Source of the DNA: Gallionella sp.
Lineage (GTDB): Bacteria > Pseudomonadota > Gammaproteobacteria > Burkholderiales > Gallionellaceae
Direction: 5' to 3'
Assembly: GCA_003153155.1 (NCBI GenBank)
Contig: PLWV01000022.1
Span: 44,351-108,350, forward strand
DNA length: 64,000 bases
Below are positions 39,128-49,306 of the stretch, in pieces. The notes beneath the pieces are model-generated. The model saw nothing but the letters and a program-made list of their open reading frames with translations. It was not told where the DNA came from and made no database searches. A program made the position numbers and the translations under genes. Each line of letters starts with the position of its first letter. The first letter of the stretch is position 1.

Positions 39128-39385
39128 TTAAGCGGCTACGATGGAAACCGTTCTACGCTGTTGCGCGCCCTTGATGGCGAATACTACCTTGCCGGTGATC
39201 TTGGCAAACAGAGTGTGATCCTTGCCCATGCCGACGTTCTCGCCCGGGTGAAACTCGGTGCCGCGCTGGCGCACGATGATGCTGCCCGCGTTGATCAGTT
39301 CGCCGCCGTAGCTTTTCACGCCCAGACGTTTTGAGTGTGAGTCGCGTCCGTTACTGGTACTGCCGCCGCCTTTTTTTGATGCCAT
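39128..39385 (-). CDS. rpmA: 50S ribosomal protein L27
   Basis: An 85-residue protein opening [20 protein letters not shown], the basic N-terminal tail that reaches the peptidyl-transferase centre. [12 protein letters not shown] and [19 protein letters not shown] are diagnostic of L27. It lies 32 bases after rplU and ends before a terminator. The usual rplU-rpmA-obgE order is kept. Confidence 0.98.
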   Translation of the reverse strand: MASKKGGGSTSNGRDSHSKRLGVKSYGGELINAGSIIVRQRGTEFHPGENVGMGKDHTLFAKITGKVVFAIKGAQQRRTVSIVAA

Positions 39386-39417
39386 GTTATATGCTCCTTA
39401 CAGAATTACGCCCAGAA

Positions 39418-39729
39418 TTAAGCAGAGATGCCGTCGATGCGGATTTCGGTGTAGTTTTGACGATGACCTTGATTTTTCTGGTAGTGCTTGCGACGGCGCA
39501 TTTTGAAGATGCGTACCTTGTCGCCGCGACCATGCGCAACGATGGTCGCTTTCACGGTAGCGCCGGTCAGCAAAGGCTTGCCCACGGAAAGCTTGTCGCC
39601 GTCGGCTACCATCAGCACTTTGTCCAGCACGATGGCGCTGCCCACGTCGCCGGGGATGATTTCAACTTTTAAAGTTTCACCGGAAGTGACGCGATATTGC
39701 TTGCCACCGGTTTGAATGACTGCGTACAT
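39418..39729 (-). CDS. rplU: 50S ribosomal protein L21
   Basis: A 103-residue protein starting [20 protein letters not shown] and ending with the conserved [13 protein letters not shown]. The pattern [20 protein letters not shown] is the rRNA-binding signature of L21. It is the first gene of the rplU-rpmA unit and has a good promoter 39 bases upstream. Confidence 0.98.
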   Translation of the reverse strand: MYAVIQTGGKQYRVTSGETLKVEIIPGDVGSAIVLDKVLMVADGDKLSVGKPLLTGATVKATIVAHGRGDKVRIFKMRRRKHYQKNQGHRQNYTEIRIDGISA

Positions 39730-39767
39730 AACAACCTCGATTTATTGCGGTTTTTGCGAAGGCGCGA

Positions 39768-39795
39768 ATTATACCTAATTATCCTCAGCCGTCAA
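39768..39795 (-). promoter_or_regulatory. Sigma70 promoter of rplU-rpmA
   Basis: On the minus strand, TTGACG and TATAAT are separated by 16 bp and lie 39 bases before the rplU start. It is one of the best promoter matches in the window, as expected for ribosomal protein genes. It begins just after the rho stop codon. Confidence 0.8.
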
Positions 39796-39803
39796 AATCC
39801 TTT

Positions 39804-41060
39804 TTAACGGCGCATGGAGTCGAAAAACTCCGCGTTGTTCTTGGTCGCCTTGATCTTGTCGAGCAGGAATTCCATCGCTTCCAGTTCGTCCATCGGGTAG
39901 AGCAGTTTGCGCAGCAGCCAGATTCTTTGCAGGATATCAGGTTTGATGAGCAATTCTTCTTTGCGTGTGCCGGAGCGGTTCACGTTGATCGCCGGATAGA
40001 TGCGTTTTTCGGCCATGCGTCTGTCCAGATGGATTTCCATGTTGCCGGTGCCCTTGAATTCTTCGTAGATCACATCGTCCATGCGCGAGCCGGTATCCAC
40101 CAGCGCGGTGGCGATGATGGTCAGCGAGCCGCCTTCTTCGATGTTGCGCGCCGCGCCGAAGAAACGCTTGGGGCGATGCAGCGCGTTGGCATCCACGCCG
40201 CCGGTCAACACCTTGCCGGAAGAGGGAACCACGGTATTGTAAGCGCGCGCCAGGCGGGTGATGGAATCGAGCAGGATCACCACATCCTTCTTGTGTTCGA
40301 CCAGGCGTTTGGCTTTTTCCAGCACCATTTCTGCCACTTGCACATGGCGGCTGGCCGGTTCATCGAAGGTGGAGGCAACCACTTCGCCGCGCACGGTGCG
40401 GGTCATCTCGGTCACCTCTTCGGGACGTTCGTCGATCAACAGCACGATCAAGGTGGCATCGGGATTGTTCGAGGAGATGGAATGTGCGATGTGTTGCAGC
40501 ATCACGGTCTTGCCGGATTTCGGCGAGGCCACCAGCAGTCCGCGCTGGCCTTTACCGATCGGCGCGACGATGTCGATGATGCGTCCGGTGATGTTCTCTT
40601 CGGCCTTGATGTCGCGCTCAAGGATCAATGGCTCGGTCGGGAACAGCGGTGTGAGGTTTTCGAACAAGATCTTGTTCTTCGCATTTTCGGGCGGTTCGCC
40701 GTTGACCTTGTCCACCTTCACCAGCGCGACATAACGCTCGCCGTCTTTGGGGGTGCGTATTTCGCCTTCGATCGAATCGCCGGTGTGCAGGTTGAAGCGG
40801 CGAATCTGGCTGGGGCTCACATAAATGTCATCCGGGCCGGCCAGGTATGAGGTGTCCGGCGAACGCAGGAAACCGAAACCGTCCGGCAGAATTTCCAGTG
40901 TGCCGTCGCCAAAAATACTTTCGCCTTTTTTAGCATGGCTCTTCAGCAGCGCGAACATCACATCCTGTTTGCGCATTCGGTTGGCGTTTTCTATTTCATT
41001 GGCCGCGGCCATTTCAACGAGTTCAGTGACGTGTTTGCTTTTCAGGTCGGATAGGTGCAT
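39804..41060 (-). CDS. rho: Transcription termination factor Rho
   Basis: A 418-residue hexameric RNA helicase, close to the standard 419. The N-terminal RNA-binding domain ([20 protein letters not shown], residues 56-75) is followed by the ATPase with Walker [12 protein letters not shown], Walker [17 protein letters not shown], and the Q-loop and R-loop ([19 protein letters not shown]). The C-terminus ends [10 protein letters not shown]. It terminates untranslated transcripts. It follows trxA, a common order in beta- and gammaproteobacteria. Confidence 0.98.
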   Translation of the reverse strand: MHLSDLKSKHVTELVEMAAANEIENANRMRKQDVMFALLKSHAKKGESIFGDGTLEILPDGFGFLRSPDTSYLAGPDDIYVSPSQIRRFNLHTGDSIEGEIRTPKDGERYVALVKVDKVNGEPPENAKNKILFENLTPLFPTEPLILERDIKAEENITGRIIDIVAPIGKGQRGLLVASPKSGKTVMLQHIAHSISSNNPDATLIVLLIDERPEEVTEMTRTVRGEVVASTFDEPASRHVQVAEMVLEKAKRLVEHKKDVVILLDSITRLARAYNTVVPSSGKVLTGGVDANALHRPKRFFGAARNIEEGGSLTIIATALVDTGSRMDDVIYEEFKGTGNMEIHLDRRMAEKRIYPAINVNRSGTRKEELLIKPDILQRIWLLRKLLYPMDELEAMEFLLDKIKATKNNAEFFDSMRR

Positions 41061-41243
41061 AGCGATGCGAGAAGGGTGATTGAAAGAAGGATGGCTGAGA
41101 GAATGATGATTGGGAAGAAGGAATGAAAGGGGTTGGATCGGGGTGGCAGATGACCACCCGCATGGCCTGGAGCATGTTCGTTTTATGTTTTAGTTGCCAA
41201 GGGACGAAGCTGGAGAGGCGATGCGGGCGTGACAGTAAACGCT

Positions 41244-41570
41244 TTAAATGTGGCTGTCAATAAAAGCCGTTAATTGGGATTTTGACAATGCGCCGACTTT
41301 GGTCGCCGCGATGTCGCCGTTCTTGAACAGCATCAAGGTGGGAATGCCGCGTATGCCGAACTTTGCAGGGGTTTGCTGGTTCTCGTCCACATTTAGTTTG
41401 GCGACCGTCAGGCGACCGGCATATTCCCTGGAGACTTCTTCCAGAATAGGCGCGATCATGCGGCAGGGGCCGCACCACTCAGCCCAGTAATCCACCAGCA
41501 CGGGCAGTGAAGCCTGCACGACTTCGGCATCAAAGGTGGCATCGGAAACGTAATGTATATGTTCGCTCAT
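41244..41570 (-). CDS. trxA: Thioredoxin 1
   Basis: A 108-residue cytoplasmic thioredoxin with the active-site WCGPC in [16 protein letters not shown] and the cis-Pro loop [11 protein letters not shown]. It reduces protein disulfides with electrons from thioredoxin reductase. No signal peptide is present. It lies upstream of rho with a 183-base gap, and divergent to fdxA. Confidence 0.97.
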   Translation of the reverse strand: MSEHIHYVSDATFDAEVVQASLPVLVDYWAEWCGPCRMIAPILEEVSREYAGRLTVAKLNVDENQQTPAKFGIRGIPTLMLFKNGDIAATKVGALSKSQLTAFIDSHI

Positions 41571-41750
41571 GGTTTGTACTCGCTATTGTGAGGGTTGATT
41601 CGGAATGCAACAGGCGGCTGGTTGGGGCTATTTGGGAATGAGTCGCTGGATTTCAAGTGGTATCCTAACCAAAAACGGCTTTGCTGTGAAGTGAATTAAT
41701 TTCCCTTTGCTCTGTTAAAATGTCGCGCTGTTGATAATTGGAGTTTCACT

Positions 41751-42074
41751 ATGACCTACGTTGTTTCTGAATCTTGCATCAAATGTAAATACACCGACTG
41801 TGTGGAAGTGTGTCCGGTGGACTGTTTCCACGCGGGGCCGAATTTTCTGGTGATCGATCCCGAAGAGTGTATTGATTGTACCTTGTGTGTGGCGGAATGC
41901 CCGGTAGAGGCGATTTATGCCGAGGATGATTTGCCGGAGAATCAGCGTCATTTCATCGCGCTGAATGCCGAGTTGTCTAAAATCTGGAAACCTCTCGTCG
42001 AGAAACAGGATGCGCCCGCCGATGCCGATGAGTGGAAAGATGTGAAGGATAAGCTGCATCTCCTTGAACGCTGA
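41751..42074 (+). CDS. fdxA: Ferredoxin FdxA, seven-iron type
   Basis: A 107-residue ferredoxin. [26 protein letters not shown] holds the cysteines of the N-terminal cluster pair, and [16 protein letters not shown] holds the second. The pattern matches Azotobacter-type ferredoxin I ([3Fe-4S] plus [4Fe-4S]) with the usual C-terminal extension, [11 protein letters not shown]. It is a low-potential electron carrier. The start has GGAG nine bases upstream. A repeat cluster follows 15 bases after the stop. Confidence 0.95.
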   Translation: MTYVVSESCIKCKYTDCVEVCPVDCFHAGPNFLVIDPEECIDCTLCVAECPVEAIYAEDDLPENQRHFIALNAELSKIWKPLVEKQDAPADADEWKDVKDKLHLLER

Positions 42075-42088
42075 GAGACCTTTTCACA

Positions 42089-42273
42089 ACTACTGATGAA
42101 ACGATTGATATGGCTACTGGTGAAACGACTAGCCATCCCACTAAGCAACCAGAAGACGGTTGCCAAGTGGTTGGTTATAGCCATCTGACTAACCCAGCAA
42201 AAGACGCTGGGCAAGTCATTGGTTATAGCCATCTGTCTAACTTGGCAAACTACGCCAACTAAGTCATTGGTTA
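42089..42273 (-). repeat. 48-bp palindrome family, cluster E (copies E1-E3)
   Basis: Three copies abut head to tail: E1 42130-42177, E2 42178-42225 and E3 42226-42273. About three 12-bp tail units precede them. E1 (stem CCACT/AGTGG, inner GCAACC/GGTTGC) matches copy F8 at 59887 over its 48 bp, although the two clusters lie 17 kb apart. E2 has TGACT/AGTCA. E3 has one mismatch in stem 1. The cluster fills the spacer between fdxA and the AddB-like gene. Confidence 0.92.
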
Positions 42274-42395
42274 TGCGCTTGCTGATACTTCGTTAAAAAA
42301 TGACTCAAAGTCCTCATTTGCTTTTTGTAAACTGCGGCTTTTCGTCATTTTTTGCCTCGTCTGAGCTGCGCTCGTGACGTTGTGCAGAGGTCTCA

Positions 42396-45038
42396 TTGAG
42401 TCCTGCTTTTTATAATAAAGTAGCAAACCATATTCTGTCCCGCCACGCGCAGGACTTGCCCGATCTGCGCGGGGTAACGATCCTGTTGCCCAACAACCAC
42501 ATTGCCCAACCGCTGGCGCAAGCGTTGGGCGCAGTATCACAATCCACCTTGTTGTTGCCGAAGATGGTCACGCTCAGCGATTGGGCGCAAGGCGTCGTAC
42601 TCGACGCACCCATCATTACGGATAGCCAGCTTAGCGCGTTGCTGTATCAACAGCTGCGCAAACAGAAGTGGTTCGAGCAGGCAGACCTGTGGAGCATGAC
42701 GCAGGAGTTGTTGACGCTGTTCGATGAGCTGACGCACTCGCTCACTGCATTGCCGAACGACGCGGAAGTGTTCGCCGCTGCTGTGCAGCAAGCCTATCAG
42801 GCGCGGCAGAACAGCACGCTGCAACTGGAGGCGCGGCTGGTGTTCGAGTTGTGGTATGCGATGCAAGCCGGCAATGAGCTTGATACCGCGCGTGCTTACC
42901 AGCTACGTTTGGCGAAATTGGCGGCACAGGCGCAACAACCCTTGTTCGTGTTGCGCACTTCCGACTGGAATGCGCTGGAGCAACGTTTCCTGGATGAGTA
43001 TGCCGAACGTGCCGAGGTGACAGTATTCGATCTGCGGAACGAAGAAGAAATATCATCGCGCGCGAGATTCATCCGCACGGCGTTGTCTGCCAATGACACG
43101 CTCGATCTGCGTACCAAAACAACGCAGTTGCATGACATCCTGCCGCTTGGCGACACACTGCGTTTTTTCGCTGCAACCAGTCTCGAACAGGAATCCCGTG
43201 CCGCCGCGATGCAAGTGCGCCTTTGGCTGGCCGAAGGCAAACGCGACATCGCCATCGTGGCGCAAGACCGCGTGGTGGCACGGCGCATGCGCGCCTTGTT
43301 GGAGCGCGCGCAAGTGCTGGTGGCGGATGAGACCGGCTGGACATTCGCCACGTTATCGGTGAGCACGGTGCTGATGCGCTGGCTGGATGCATTGCAAAGC
43401 GATTTCTATCATCACGATCTGCTCGATCTGCTCAAGTCGCCATTCATCTTCGCTGATATACCCGCTGCCGAACGTAAAGCGGCGGTATACCAGTTGGAAC
43501 AACTGCTGCGCAAACAAGGTGTGGTGGCCGGGCTGGAGAAATTCATCGCGCTTGCCGGACACGAAGTGGTGTTGCATCAACCCCTGGCGCGCCTGCGTCA
43601 GGCCGCTGCGCTGCTGGAGCAGAACAAACAAAAAACGCTGGCTGATTGGTTGGCTGCTTTGCGCGCAAGCCTGCGCGTGTTGGCCATCGACACCGGCCTG
43701 CAACTGGACGATGCGGGGATGCAGCTGCTGCAAGCGCTGGAGACTTGGCAGCAGGAATTGGCAGGCGACGAAGGGCGTTACCGTTTCGCCGAGTGGCGGC
43801 GCTGGCTGGCGCAGCAACTGGATACGAAGATATACCACGACAGCAGCATAGACAGCCCGGTGCGCTTCACCCATTTGGCTGCGACGCGCTGGCGTGCTTT
43901 CGATGCGGTGTTGCTGCTGGGCTGCGATGCGGATCATTTGCCCAGCGTGGCAGATGGCGGGCGCTGGTTCAACGACGCGGTGCGCAGCAGCCTTGACCTG
44001 CCCACGCGCAGCACGCACGCCGCGCGGCAGCGAGACGACCTGCTGGCGCTGCTGATGCTGAACGAATGCGTACTGGTTACCTGGCAAAAGGATAGAAACG
44101 GCGAGAAAGGGTTGCTCAGTTCTTACTTGGAGATGCTGCGCGATTTGCATGATCTGGCTTACGGCGACGACCTGAGCGAGCGCGAATTGCATCGCTACCT
44201 CGCGGCAGAAGAAGCGCGCTCGGTCGATCTGCCGCAATCCGTGCAACCAGCGCCGAGTGTTGCGCAGGAGGCAGTGCCAGCAAGTGTGTCCATCAGCGCC
44301 TACAACAGTCTGGTCGCCTGTCCCTATCAATTCTATGCGCGGCACATCCTGCGCCTGAACGAGTTGGACGAAGTACATGAAGGCATCGAGAAGCGCGATT
44401 ACGGTGAGCGCGTGCATGACATCCTGCGCCGCTTCCATGAACGCTATCCGTTCGTGAGCGAACAACCCATTGATGAGTTGGAAGCTGCCTTGCGGCAGAT
44501 CAGCGAGCAAGTGTTCGCTGATCTGCTGAAGCAGGACTTCGCCGCGAGTGCCTGGTTGGCGCGCTGGTTCAAATCGTTGCCTGCGTATCTCGATTGGCAA
44601 TTGGCTAATGAGGCACAAGGCTGGCGCTATGCCGAGGCAGAGAGAGCGTTCGATTGGGAGTTGGAAGGTGTGCGCTTGCGCGGACGCATAGACAGACTGG
44701 ATGTAAGAGAAGATGAGAAACGCGTGCTTGATTACAAGACACAGAGCGACCAAGTGCTGCGCAATAAATTGCTGGAACCTGGCGAGGATGTGCAACTGGC
44801 GTGCTACGCCTATGCGCATGAAGCTGCGGATGCCGCATTCGTCAGTATCGAAAATGGAAAAGTGAAATTAGTGGAGCCTAAGCACGATGTCCCGCAACTG
44901 GCACAGCTCAATGCAGAACGATTGGTGCAAGTGATGGGCAGCATACGCGGCGGTGCTGGATTGCCTGCGAACGGCATTGATCAAGCCTGTATTTACTGTG
45001 AGATGCGTGGCGTGTGTCGTAAGGGTGAATGGCAATGA
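42396..45038 (+). CDS. AddB-like PD-(D/E)xK nuclease
   Basis: An 880-residue protein of the AddB/RexB type. The N-terminal half is a degenerate helicase-like region (GVTILLPNNHIAQPLAQALG) without a Walker A motif. The C-terminus is a RecB-family nuclease domain (about 640-880): CPYQFYARHIL, GRIDRLDV with its Asp, and VLDYKTQ with the catalytic Asp and Lys. A cysteine near residue 645 and the terminal CIYCEMRGVC would bind a [4Fe-4S] cluster, as in AddB. Together with the next gene it should process double-strand breaks for recombination. Its stop overlaps the start of that gene. Confidence 0.88.
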   Translation: MSPAFYNKVANHILSRHAQDLPDLRGVTILLPNNHIAQPLAQALGAVSQSTLLLPKMVTLSDWAQGVVLDAPIITDSQLSALLYQQLRKQKWFEQADLWSMTQELLTLFDELTHSLTALPNDAEVFAAAVQQAYQARQNSTLQLEARLVFELWYAMQAGNELDTARAYQLRLAKLAAQAQQPLFVLRTSDWNALEQRFLDEYAERAEVTVFDLRNEEEISSRARFIRTALSANDTLDLRTKTTQLHDILPLGDTLRFFAATSLEQESRAAAMQVRLWLAEGKRDIAIVAQDRVVARRMRALLERAQVLVADETGWTFATLSVSTVLMRWLDALQSDFYHHDLLDLLKSPFIFADIPAAERKAAVYQLEQLLRKQGVVAGLEKFIALAGHEVVLHQPLARLRQAAALLEQNKQKTLADWLAALRASLRVLAIDTGLQLDDAGMQLLQALETWQQELAGDEGRYRFAEWRRWLAQQLDTKIYHDSSIDSPVRFTHLAATRWRAFDAVLLLGCDADHLPSVADGGRWFNDAVRSSLDLPTRSTHAARQRDDLLALLMLNECVLVTWQKDRNGEKGLLSSYLEMLRDLHDLAYGDDLSERELHRYLAAEEARSVDLPQSVQPAPSVAQEAVPASVSISAYNSLVACPYQFYARHILRLNELDEVHEGIEKRDYGERVHDILRRFHERYPFVSEQPIDELEAALRQISEQVFADLLKQDFAASAWLARWFKSLPAYLDWQLANEAQGWRYAEAERAFDWELEGVRLRGRIDRLDVREDEKRVLDYKTQSDQVLRNKLLEPGEDVQLACYAYAHEAADAAFVSIENGKVKLVEPKHDVPQLAQLNAERLVQVMGSIRGGAGLPANGIDQACIYCEMRGVCRKGEWQ

Positions 45039-48000
45039 CCAACCACCTCGCTCTCGACCCCAAACGCAGTGTCGTCGTCGAAGCATGCGCAGGCAGCGGC
45101 AAGACCTGGCTGCTGGTGTCGCGCATCGTGCGCCTGCTGCTGGATGGCGCACAGCCTTCGCAGATACTTGCCATCACCTTCACGCGCAAGGCGGCGCAGG
45201 AGATGCAGGCACGCTTGCAGCTCTGGCTGCGTGATCTGGCGATGGGCAACGATGCAACTGTGCGCAAGTTCTTCGCCGAGCGTGGATTGGATAACTTGAG
45301 CGATGTGCAATTGCAACGCGCACGCAACCTGTACAGCTACGTGTTGCTGGCGCAGCCGGGCATCACCATCAGCACCTTTCACGGCTGGTTCATGCAAGTC
45401 ATGCAGCGCGCGCCGCTGAATGCCGACGTGATGCAGGGTATGAGTTTGCTGGAGCGTGCGGGCAGTGCGCAGGAGGAAGCGTGGGAAGAATTGCTCGAAC
45501 AGATGCGCAAGCAGCCGGACAGCGTCGAGGCGCAGCACATGCAGTGGCTGTTCGGCGAGTGCGGACTGTTCAACACGCGCAAGCTGCTGTTCAACTTCCT
45601 CGGTAAGCGCGCCGAGTGGTGGGCATACACTCAAGGGCAGGCCAATGCACTGAGGTTCGCGTTGGGCAACTTGCGTGCCGACCTTGCGGTGGATATGGCG
45701 CTCGACCCGGTTGCGGATTGGGGCATGTGCGGCAATAGCGAAGAGGTGTTGCTTGCTTTTGTTAGACAGCTTGCCAGTGACGGTACTGACGTTCAAAAAG
45801 CCAGAGCGAGTGAGTTGGAGCAAGCATGGACGGATTCGAGTCCGGAAGGGCGTTTTGAAAAACTGTGGCCATTGCTATTTACCCAAAAGAACGATCCGCG
45901 CACAGGCAGTCCGTTTTCACCATCGTCCAAGCAGAAGCCCGATGCAGAGCCATTCTTGAGAACACGTGATCTGCTGCAAGCCAGCCTGCAAGAAGTGCGC
46001 GATACGCTAGCTGAACAGCAGGCCTATCGCCTGAACGAAGCGGTGCTGCATTGCGGCGTGGCGTTCCTGGAGCGGTATCAGGCATTGAAGCAGCAAAAGC
46101 AGCAGATGGATTTCTCCGATCTGGAATGGCAACTGTGCCGTTTGCTGCAACAGAGCGAACACGCCGAGACCATGCAATACAAACTCGACAGCCGCTACCG
46201 CCATGTGTTGCTGGACGAATTCCAGGACACCAACCCGTTGCAGTGGCAAATCATGCGCGCATGGTTCGATGCGGCGGTGGCGGTGGACTCGCAGCCCACG
46301 GTGTTCATCGTCGGAGACCCCAAGCAATCAATCTACCGCTTTCGCCGTGCCGATGCGCGGCTGTTCGGCGTGGCGCGCGAGTATTTGAAAGAACATTTTG
46401 CTGCGCATGAACAACGCAACAACCACACATGGCGTAATGCGCCTGCCGTTCTGGATGTCGTCAATGCCGTGTTCGCTGATCATCCGGAAGGCTTCGTGGA
46501 TTTCGAGCCGCACACGGCCGAGCACACTGGCTTGCCTGGTTATGTGGCGGTGCTACAGTTGGCGGTCGCCGAGCAAAGCAAGGAAAAAACAGCAGAGGAT
46601 GCGCCGCTCGTTTTGCGCGATCCGCTGACCACACCGAGAGATGAAGCAGAAGAAGGCGCACGCCAGAAAGAAGCCGCGCAGTTCGCCGACCTGCTGCAAA
46701 CCATCGCCACCGATTGGTCTGTGAACGAGGATGGCAAAGCACGCCGCGCGACCTACGGCGACATCATGGTGCTGGTGCGCAGCCGCACTCACCTCGCGGT
46801 GTACGAGGAAGCCTTGCGCGCACGCCACATCCCCTTCATCAGTTCTCGGCGCGGCGGCCTGCTCGACACGCTGGAAGCGGAAGACGTGCAGGCGCTGCTG
46901 ATGTTCCTTATCACCCCCTTCGCCGATCTCGCGCTGGCACAAGTGCTGCGCACGCCGATCTTTGCGTGCAGCGATGAAGACTTGATGGAAATTGCAGGAT
47001 CAAGGAACAAGGAGCAAGGAACAAGCGCAGAGACTTTACCTCAGTCCTCAGTCCTCGATTCCCACTCTTCATGGTGGCAGCGCCTGCAACATCTCGCCGA
47101 CCCATCGTCCGCGCTGCAACGCGCCGCCGAACTGCTACAACGCTGGCTTGCATTAGCCGACAAACTTCCGGTGCACGACCTGCTTGACCGCGTCTATTTC
47201 GAGGGCGACGTGCTGGCGCGCTACACCGCCGTGCTGCCGCACGAGATGCGTGCCAAGGTCACCGCCAACCTGCACGCCTTCATGGAGATCGCGCTGAGCG
47301 TGGATGCCGGGCGCTACCCCAGCCTGCCGCGCTTCCTGCAAGAGCTGCGCGAATTGCGCGACAGCCGCGACGATGCGCCGGATGAAGGCAAGCTCGGCAC
47401 GGCAGGTGACGCGGTGCGCATCTACACCGTGCACGAATCCAAAGGGCTGGAAGCGCCCATCGTCTGGCTGCTCGATGCGAACGCGGAAAAGAAAAACAAG
47501 GAGGGCAACGACGTGCTGCTCGATTGGCCGACGCATGACCAGAGACCTTCACACTTCTCCCTGTACGCAGATCAAGCATCGCGCGGAAAAAAGCGCGCAC
47601 CGCTGTTCGAGCAAGACGCCGCACAACAAGCGCGCGAAGAGATGAACCTGCTCTACGTCGCCATGACCCGCGCGCAACAGGCGCTGATCGTGAGCGGCAA
47701 CAGCAAGGGCGAAGACAAAGAAGAAAAGAAAAAATCGCCTTCGTGGTACGACCGCATCGCGGCGGCCATTTCCGTCATTCCCGCGCAGGCGGGAATCCAG
47801 GTAATTGAACAAGCCTCGCGTAGCGAGACAAACCCCTTGTGTCGTCCGCTACGCGGAGATATTGAATCGCTGGATTCCCGCCTGCGCGAGAATGACGGCA
47901 GAGGTGTGGTTGCTCTTCCGCCTATCCTCCCCACCGGCACACGCGCCACTAGCAACACCCTGCAACAGCAGCGCGGCATCTGGCTGCATGCGTTGCTGCA

Positions 48001-48391
48001 ACACATCACGGAGGGCAGCGCGGCGGACGAGAACGAACTCCAGCACCACCTCGTGATTCCATCCGCCGAAATAGATTCCCTCTGGCAACAAGCCCAACAC
48101 CTGCTCACCTCACCACAACTCGCGCGCTTCTTCGGCGCGCAGCACTACCGCAGCGCCTGCAACGAAATGCCCTACGTCAATGCGGCGGGCGAACTGAAGC
48201 GCATCGACCGGCTGGTGGAATTCGACGACGAAGTGTGGGTGCTGGATTACAAGACTGGCGATAGCGGCGACCCCGCGCCGTACCGCACGCAATTGGCGGA
48301 ATATCGCAGTGCCATGCAGGCCGTGTATGCGGACAAGACGGTGCGTTGTGCGTTGGTGTTTGCGGATGGCGTGTTGAGCGAGGTGTTGTAG
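45035..48391 (+). CDS. AddA-like UvrD-family helicase/nuclease with an in-frame repeat insertion
   Basis: A protein of 1118 residues. Helicase motif I (VEACAGSGKTWLL), motif Ia (ITFTRKAAQEMQARL), motif II (VLLDEFQDTN), motif III (FIVGDPKQSIYRFRRAD) and motif VI (NLLYVAMTRAQQAL) are present. A RecB-type nuclease domain follows (ELKRIDRLVEF, WVLDYKTGD). It partners the AddB-like protein. Between the helicase core and the nuclease, residues of about 913-954 (SVIPAQAGIQ to SLDSRLREND) derive from a known widespread dispersed repeat read in frame. ATG 45035 overlaps the AddB stop (ATGA) and has AAGGG nine bases upstream; an ATG two codons earlier is possible. Confidence 0.9.
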   Translation: MTNHLALDPKRSVVVEACAGSGKTWLLVSRIVRLLLDGAQPSQILAITFTRKAAQEMQARLQLWLRDLAMGNDATVRKFFAERGLDNLSDVQLQRARNLYSYVLLAQPGITISTFHGWFMQVMQRAPLNADVMQGMSLLERAGSAQEEAWEELLEQMRKQPDSVEAQHMQWLFGECGLFNTRKLLFNFLGKRAEWWAYTQGQANALRFALGNLRADLAVDMALDPVADWGMCGNSEEVLLAFVRQLASDGTDVQKARASELEQAWTDSSPEGRFEKLWPLLFTQKNDPRTGSPFSPSSKQKPDAEPFLRTRDLLQASLQEVRDTLAEQQAYRLNEAVLHCGVAFLERYQALKQQKQQMDFSDLEWQLCRLLQQSEHAETMQYKLDSRYRHVLLDEFQDTNPLQWQIMRAWFDAAVAVDSQPTVFIVGDPKQSIYRFRRADARLFGVAREYLKEHFAAHEQRNNHTWRNAPAVLDVVNAVFADHPEGFVDFEPHTAEHTGLPGYVAVLQLAVAEQSKEKTAEDAPLVLRDPLTTPRDEAEEGARQKEAAQFADLLQTIATDWSVNEDGKARRATYGDIMVLVRSRTHLAVYEEALRARHIPFISSRRGGLLDTLEAEDVQALLMFLITPFADLALAQVLRTPIFACSDEDLMEIAGSRNKEQGTSAETLPQSSVLDSHSSWWQRLQHLADPSSALQRAAELLQRWLALADKLPVHDLLDRVYFEGDVLARYTAVLPHEMRAKVTANLHAFMEIALSVDAGRYPSLPRFLQELRELRDSRDDAPDEGKLGTAGDAVRIYTVHESKGLEAPIVWLLDANAEKKNKEGNDVLLDWPTHDQRPSHFSLYADQASRGKKRAPLFEQDAAQQAREEMNLLYVAMTRAQQALIVSGNSKGEDKEEKKKSPSWYDRIAAAISVIPAQAGIQVIEQASRSETNPLCRPLRGDIESLDSRLRENDGRGVVALPPILPTGTRATSNTLQQQRGIWLHALLQHITEGSAADENELQHHLVIPSAEIDSLWQQAQHLLTSPQLARFFGAQHYRSACNEMPYVNAAGELKRIDRLVEFDDEVWVLDYKTGDSGDPAPYRTQLAEYRSAMQAVYADKTVRCALVFADGVLSEVL
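47773..47898. repeat. Dispersed inverted repeat (VIPAQAGI type) inside the AddA-like gene
   Basis: CGTCATTCCCGCGCAGGCGG on the left is matched by an inverted arm containing GATTCCCGCCTGCGCGAGAA on the right (about 47870-47897). The span is 126 bp, or 42 codons, and contains no stop. Inside it is a second inverted pair (CTCGCGTAGCGAG and CCGCTACGCGG). This repeat occurs in many proteobacterial genomes, mostly between genes. Confidence 0.9.
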
Positions 48392-48477
48392 CAGCTAACT
48401 TGTATGTTCGCCTTTAACCCAAAGTAGTCAATCAGACTAATTCAACTCAGCCGCTCCAGAGACGCAGCTTGAACCAA

Positions 48478-49038
48478 TTATTGCAGTGCTTTTGCGATTC
48501 CCATGATTAGAATTACGGCCGACCATAGCGCTAGAACTACAGGGACGTATAACTCAATGGCTTTGATAATTCCACCGTACTTCGCAGCTTTGGTTGTTCT
48601 CGTTTTCTGCCGCTCATAGGCTTCTACTGCACTCTTTACAGCTAGGTAATCGGGAAGGGTGGCACTTGCTAATGGGTTAATGTGCTTATTTTCTTCAATG
48701 TATTTTTGATGGCTTGCTAGTCGCTCAATGAATGCAGATACGGTGTTATTGAGTTGGATGGAACGCTCCTTCTGAATCTCGGAGTCATGGGTCAAAGAAA
48801 GATAAAACATTGCGGACCAATAAATGACCAACACAAGACCCAAGACAAACACAAATAACTCTGATGTGTGAGAAAGATCAGCGCCAAAAACCTTCACGTC
48901 CGTGAGCCGAACTCTAAGAAGCCAAGCGGTGATAACGACAAATCCGAGTGTACTTAGATTTCTCCGCGCCTTCTTTGTATCTTCAGATTTGTAGACCTGA
49001 AGTAGGTCGAGGAATTGCTTTTCGTCATAAGATATCAT
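48478..49038 (-). CDS. Membrane protein of unknown function
   Basis: A 186-residue protein not recognised. It has a soluble N-terminus (about 1-28), two membrane helices (about 29-42 and 60-82), a long charged helical stretch (about 83-150) and a final helix near the C-terminus (VPVVLALWSAVILIMGIA). Codon use is more AT-rich than in its neighbours, which hints at acquired DNA. It lies alone between the AddA-like gene and a radical SAM gene, on the opposite strand to both. No operon partner suggests a role. Confidence 0.65.
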   Translation of the reverse strand: MISYDEKQFLDLLQVYKSEDTKKARRNLSTLGFVVITAWLLRVRLTDVKVFGADLSHTSELFVFVLGLVLVIYWSAMFYLSLTHDSEIQKERSIQLNNTVSAFIERLASHQKYIEENKHINPLASATLPDYLAVKSAVEAYERQKTRTTKAAKYGGIIKAIELYVPVVLALWSAVILIMGIAKALQ

Positions 49039-49239
49039 TGATAGTGTGTTCTAACGTTCGTGGTCAAAGTCTGAATTAAAAGGTCCAGCTTCGGAATTGT
49101 GTTAATCATGGTGCGCACTCTAAACACTCCCTATATTGAGCGCAACACTCTCAATGTTCACCGCGAAGCACGAAGTAACCACAAAGGCCATGGCGTAAGG
49201 TTGCGTGCAGTTGAATCAGTCTCGTGCATTATTTTCAGT

Positions 49240-49288
49240 TTGACATTGCCTCCTTCAGCGTCATATAGTTCGTACAGAACGAACGTTC
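49240..49288 (+). promoter_or_regulatory. Promoter with an SOS-like GAAC-N4-GTTC palindrome
   Basis: TTGACA (49240-49245) and TATAGT (49264-49269) are 18 bp apart. Directly after the -10 box lies GAACGAACGTTC (49277-49288), which fits GAAC-N4-GTTC. That is the form of the LexA/DinR box of Gram-positive bacteria, not the CTGT-N8-ACAG box usual in proteobacteria. Its place over the start site suits a repressor, but the match is short. Confidence 0.5.
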
Positions 49289-49306
49289 TTTATGGACAAA
49301 GATTAA

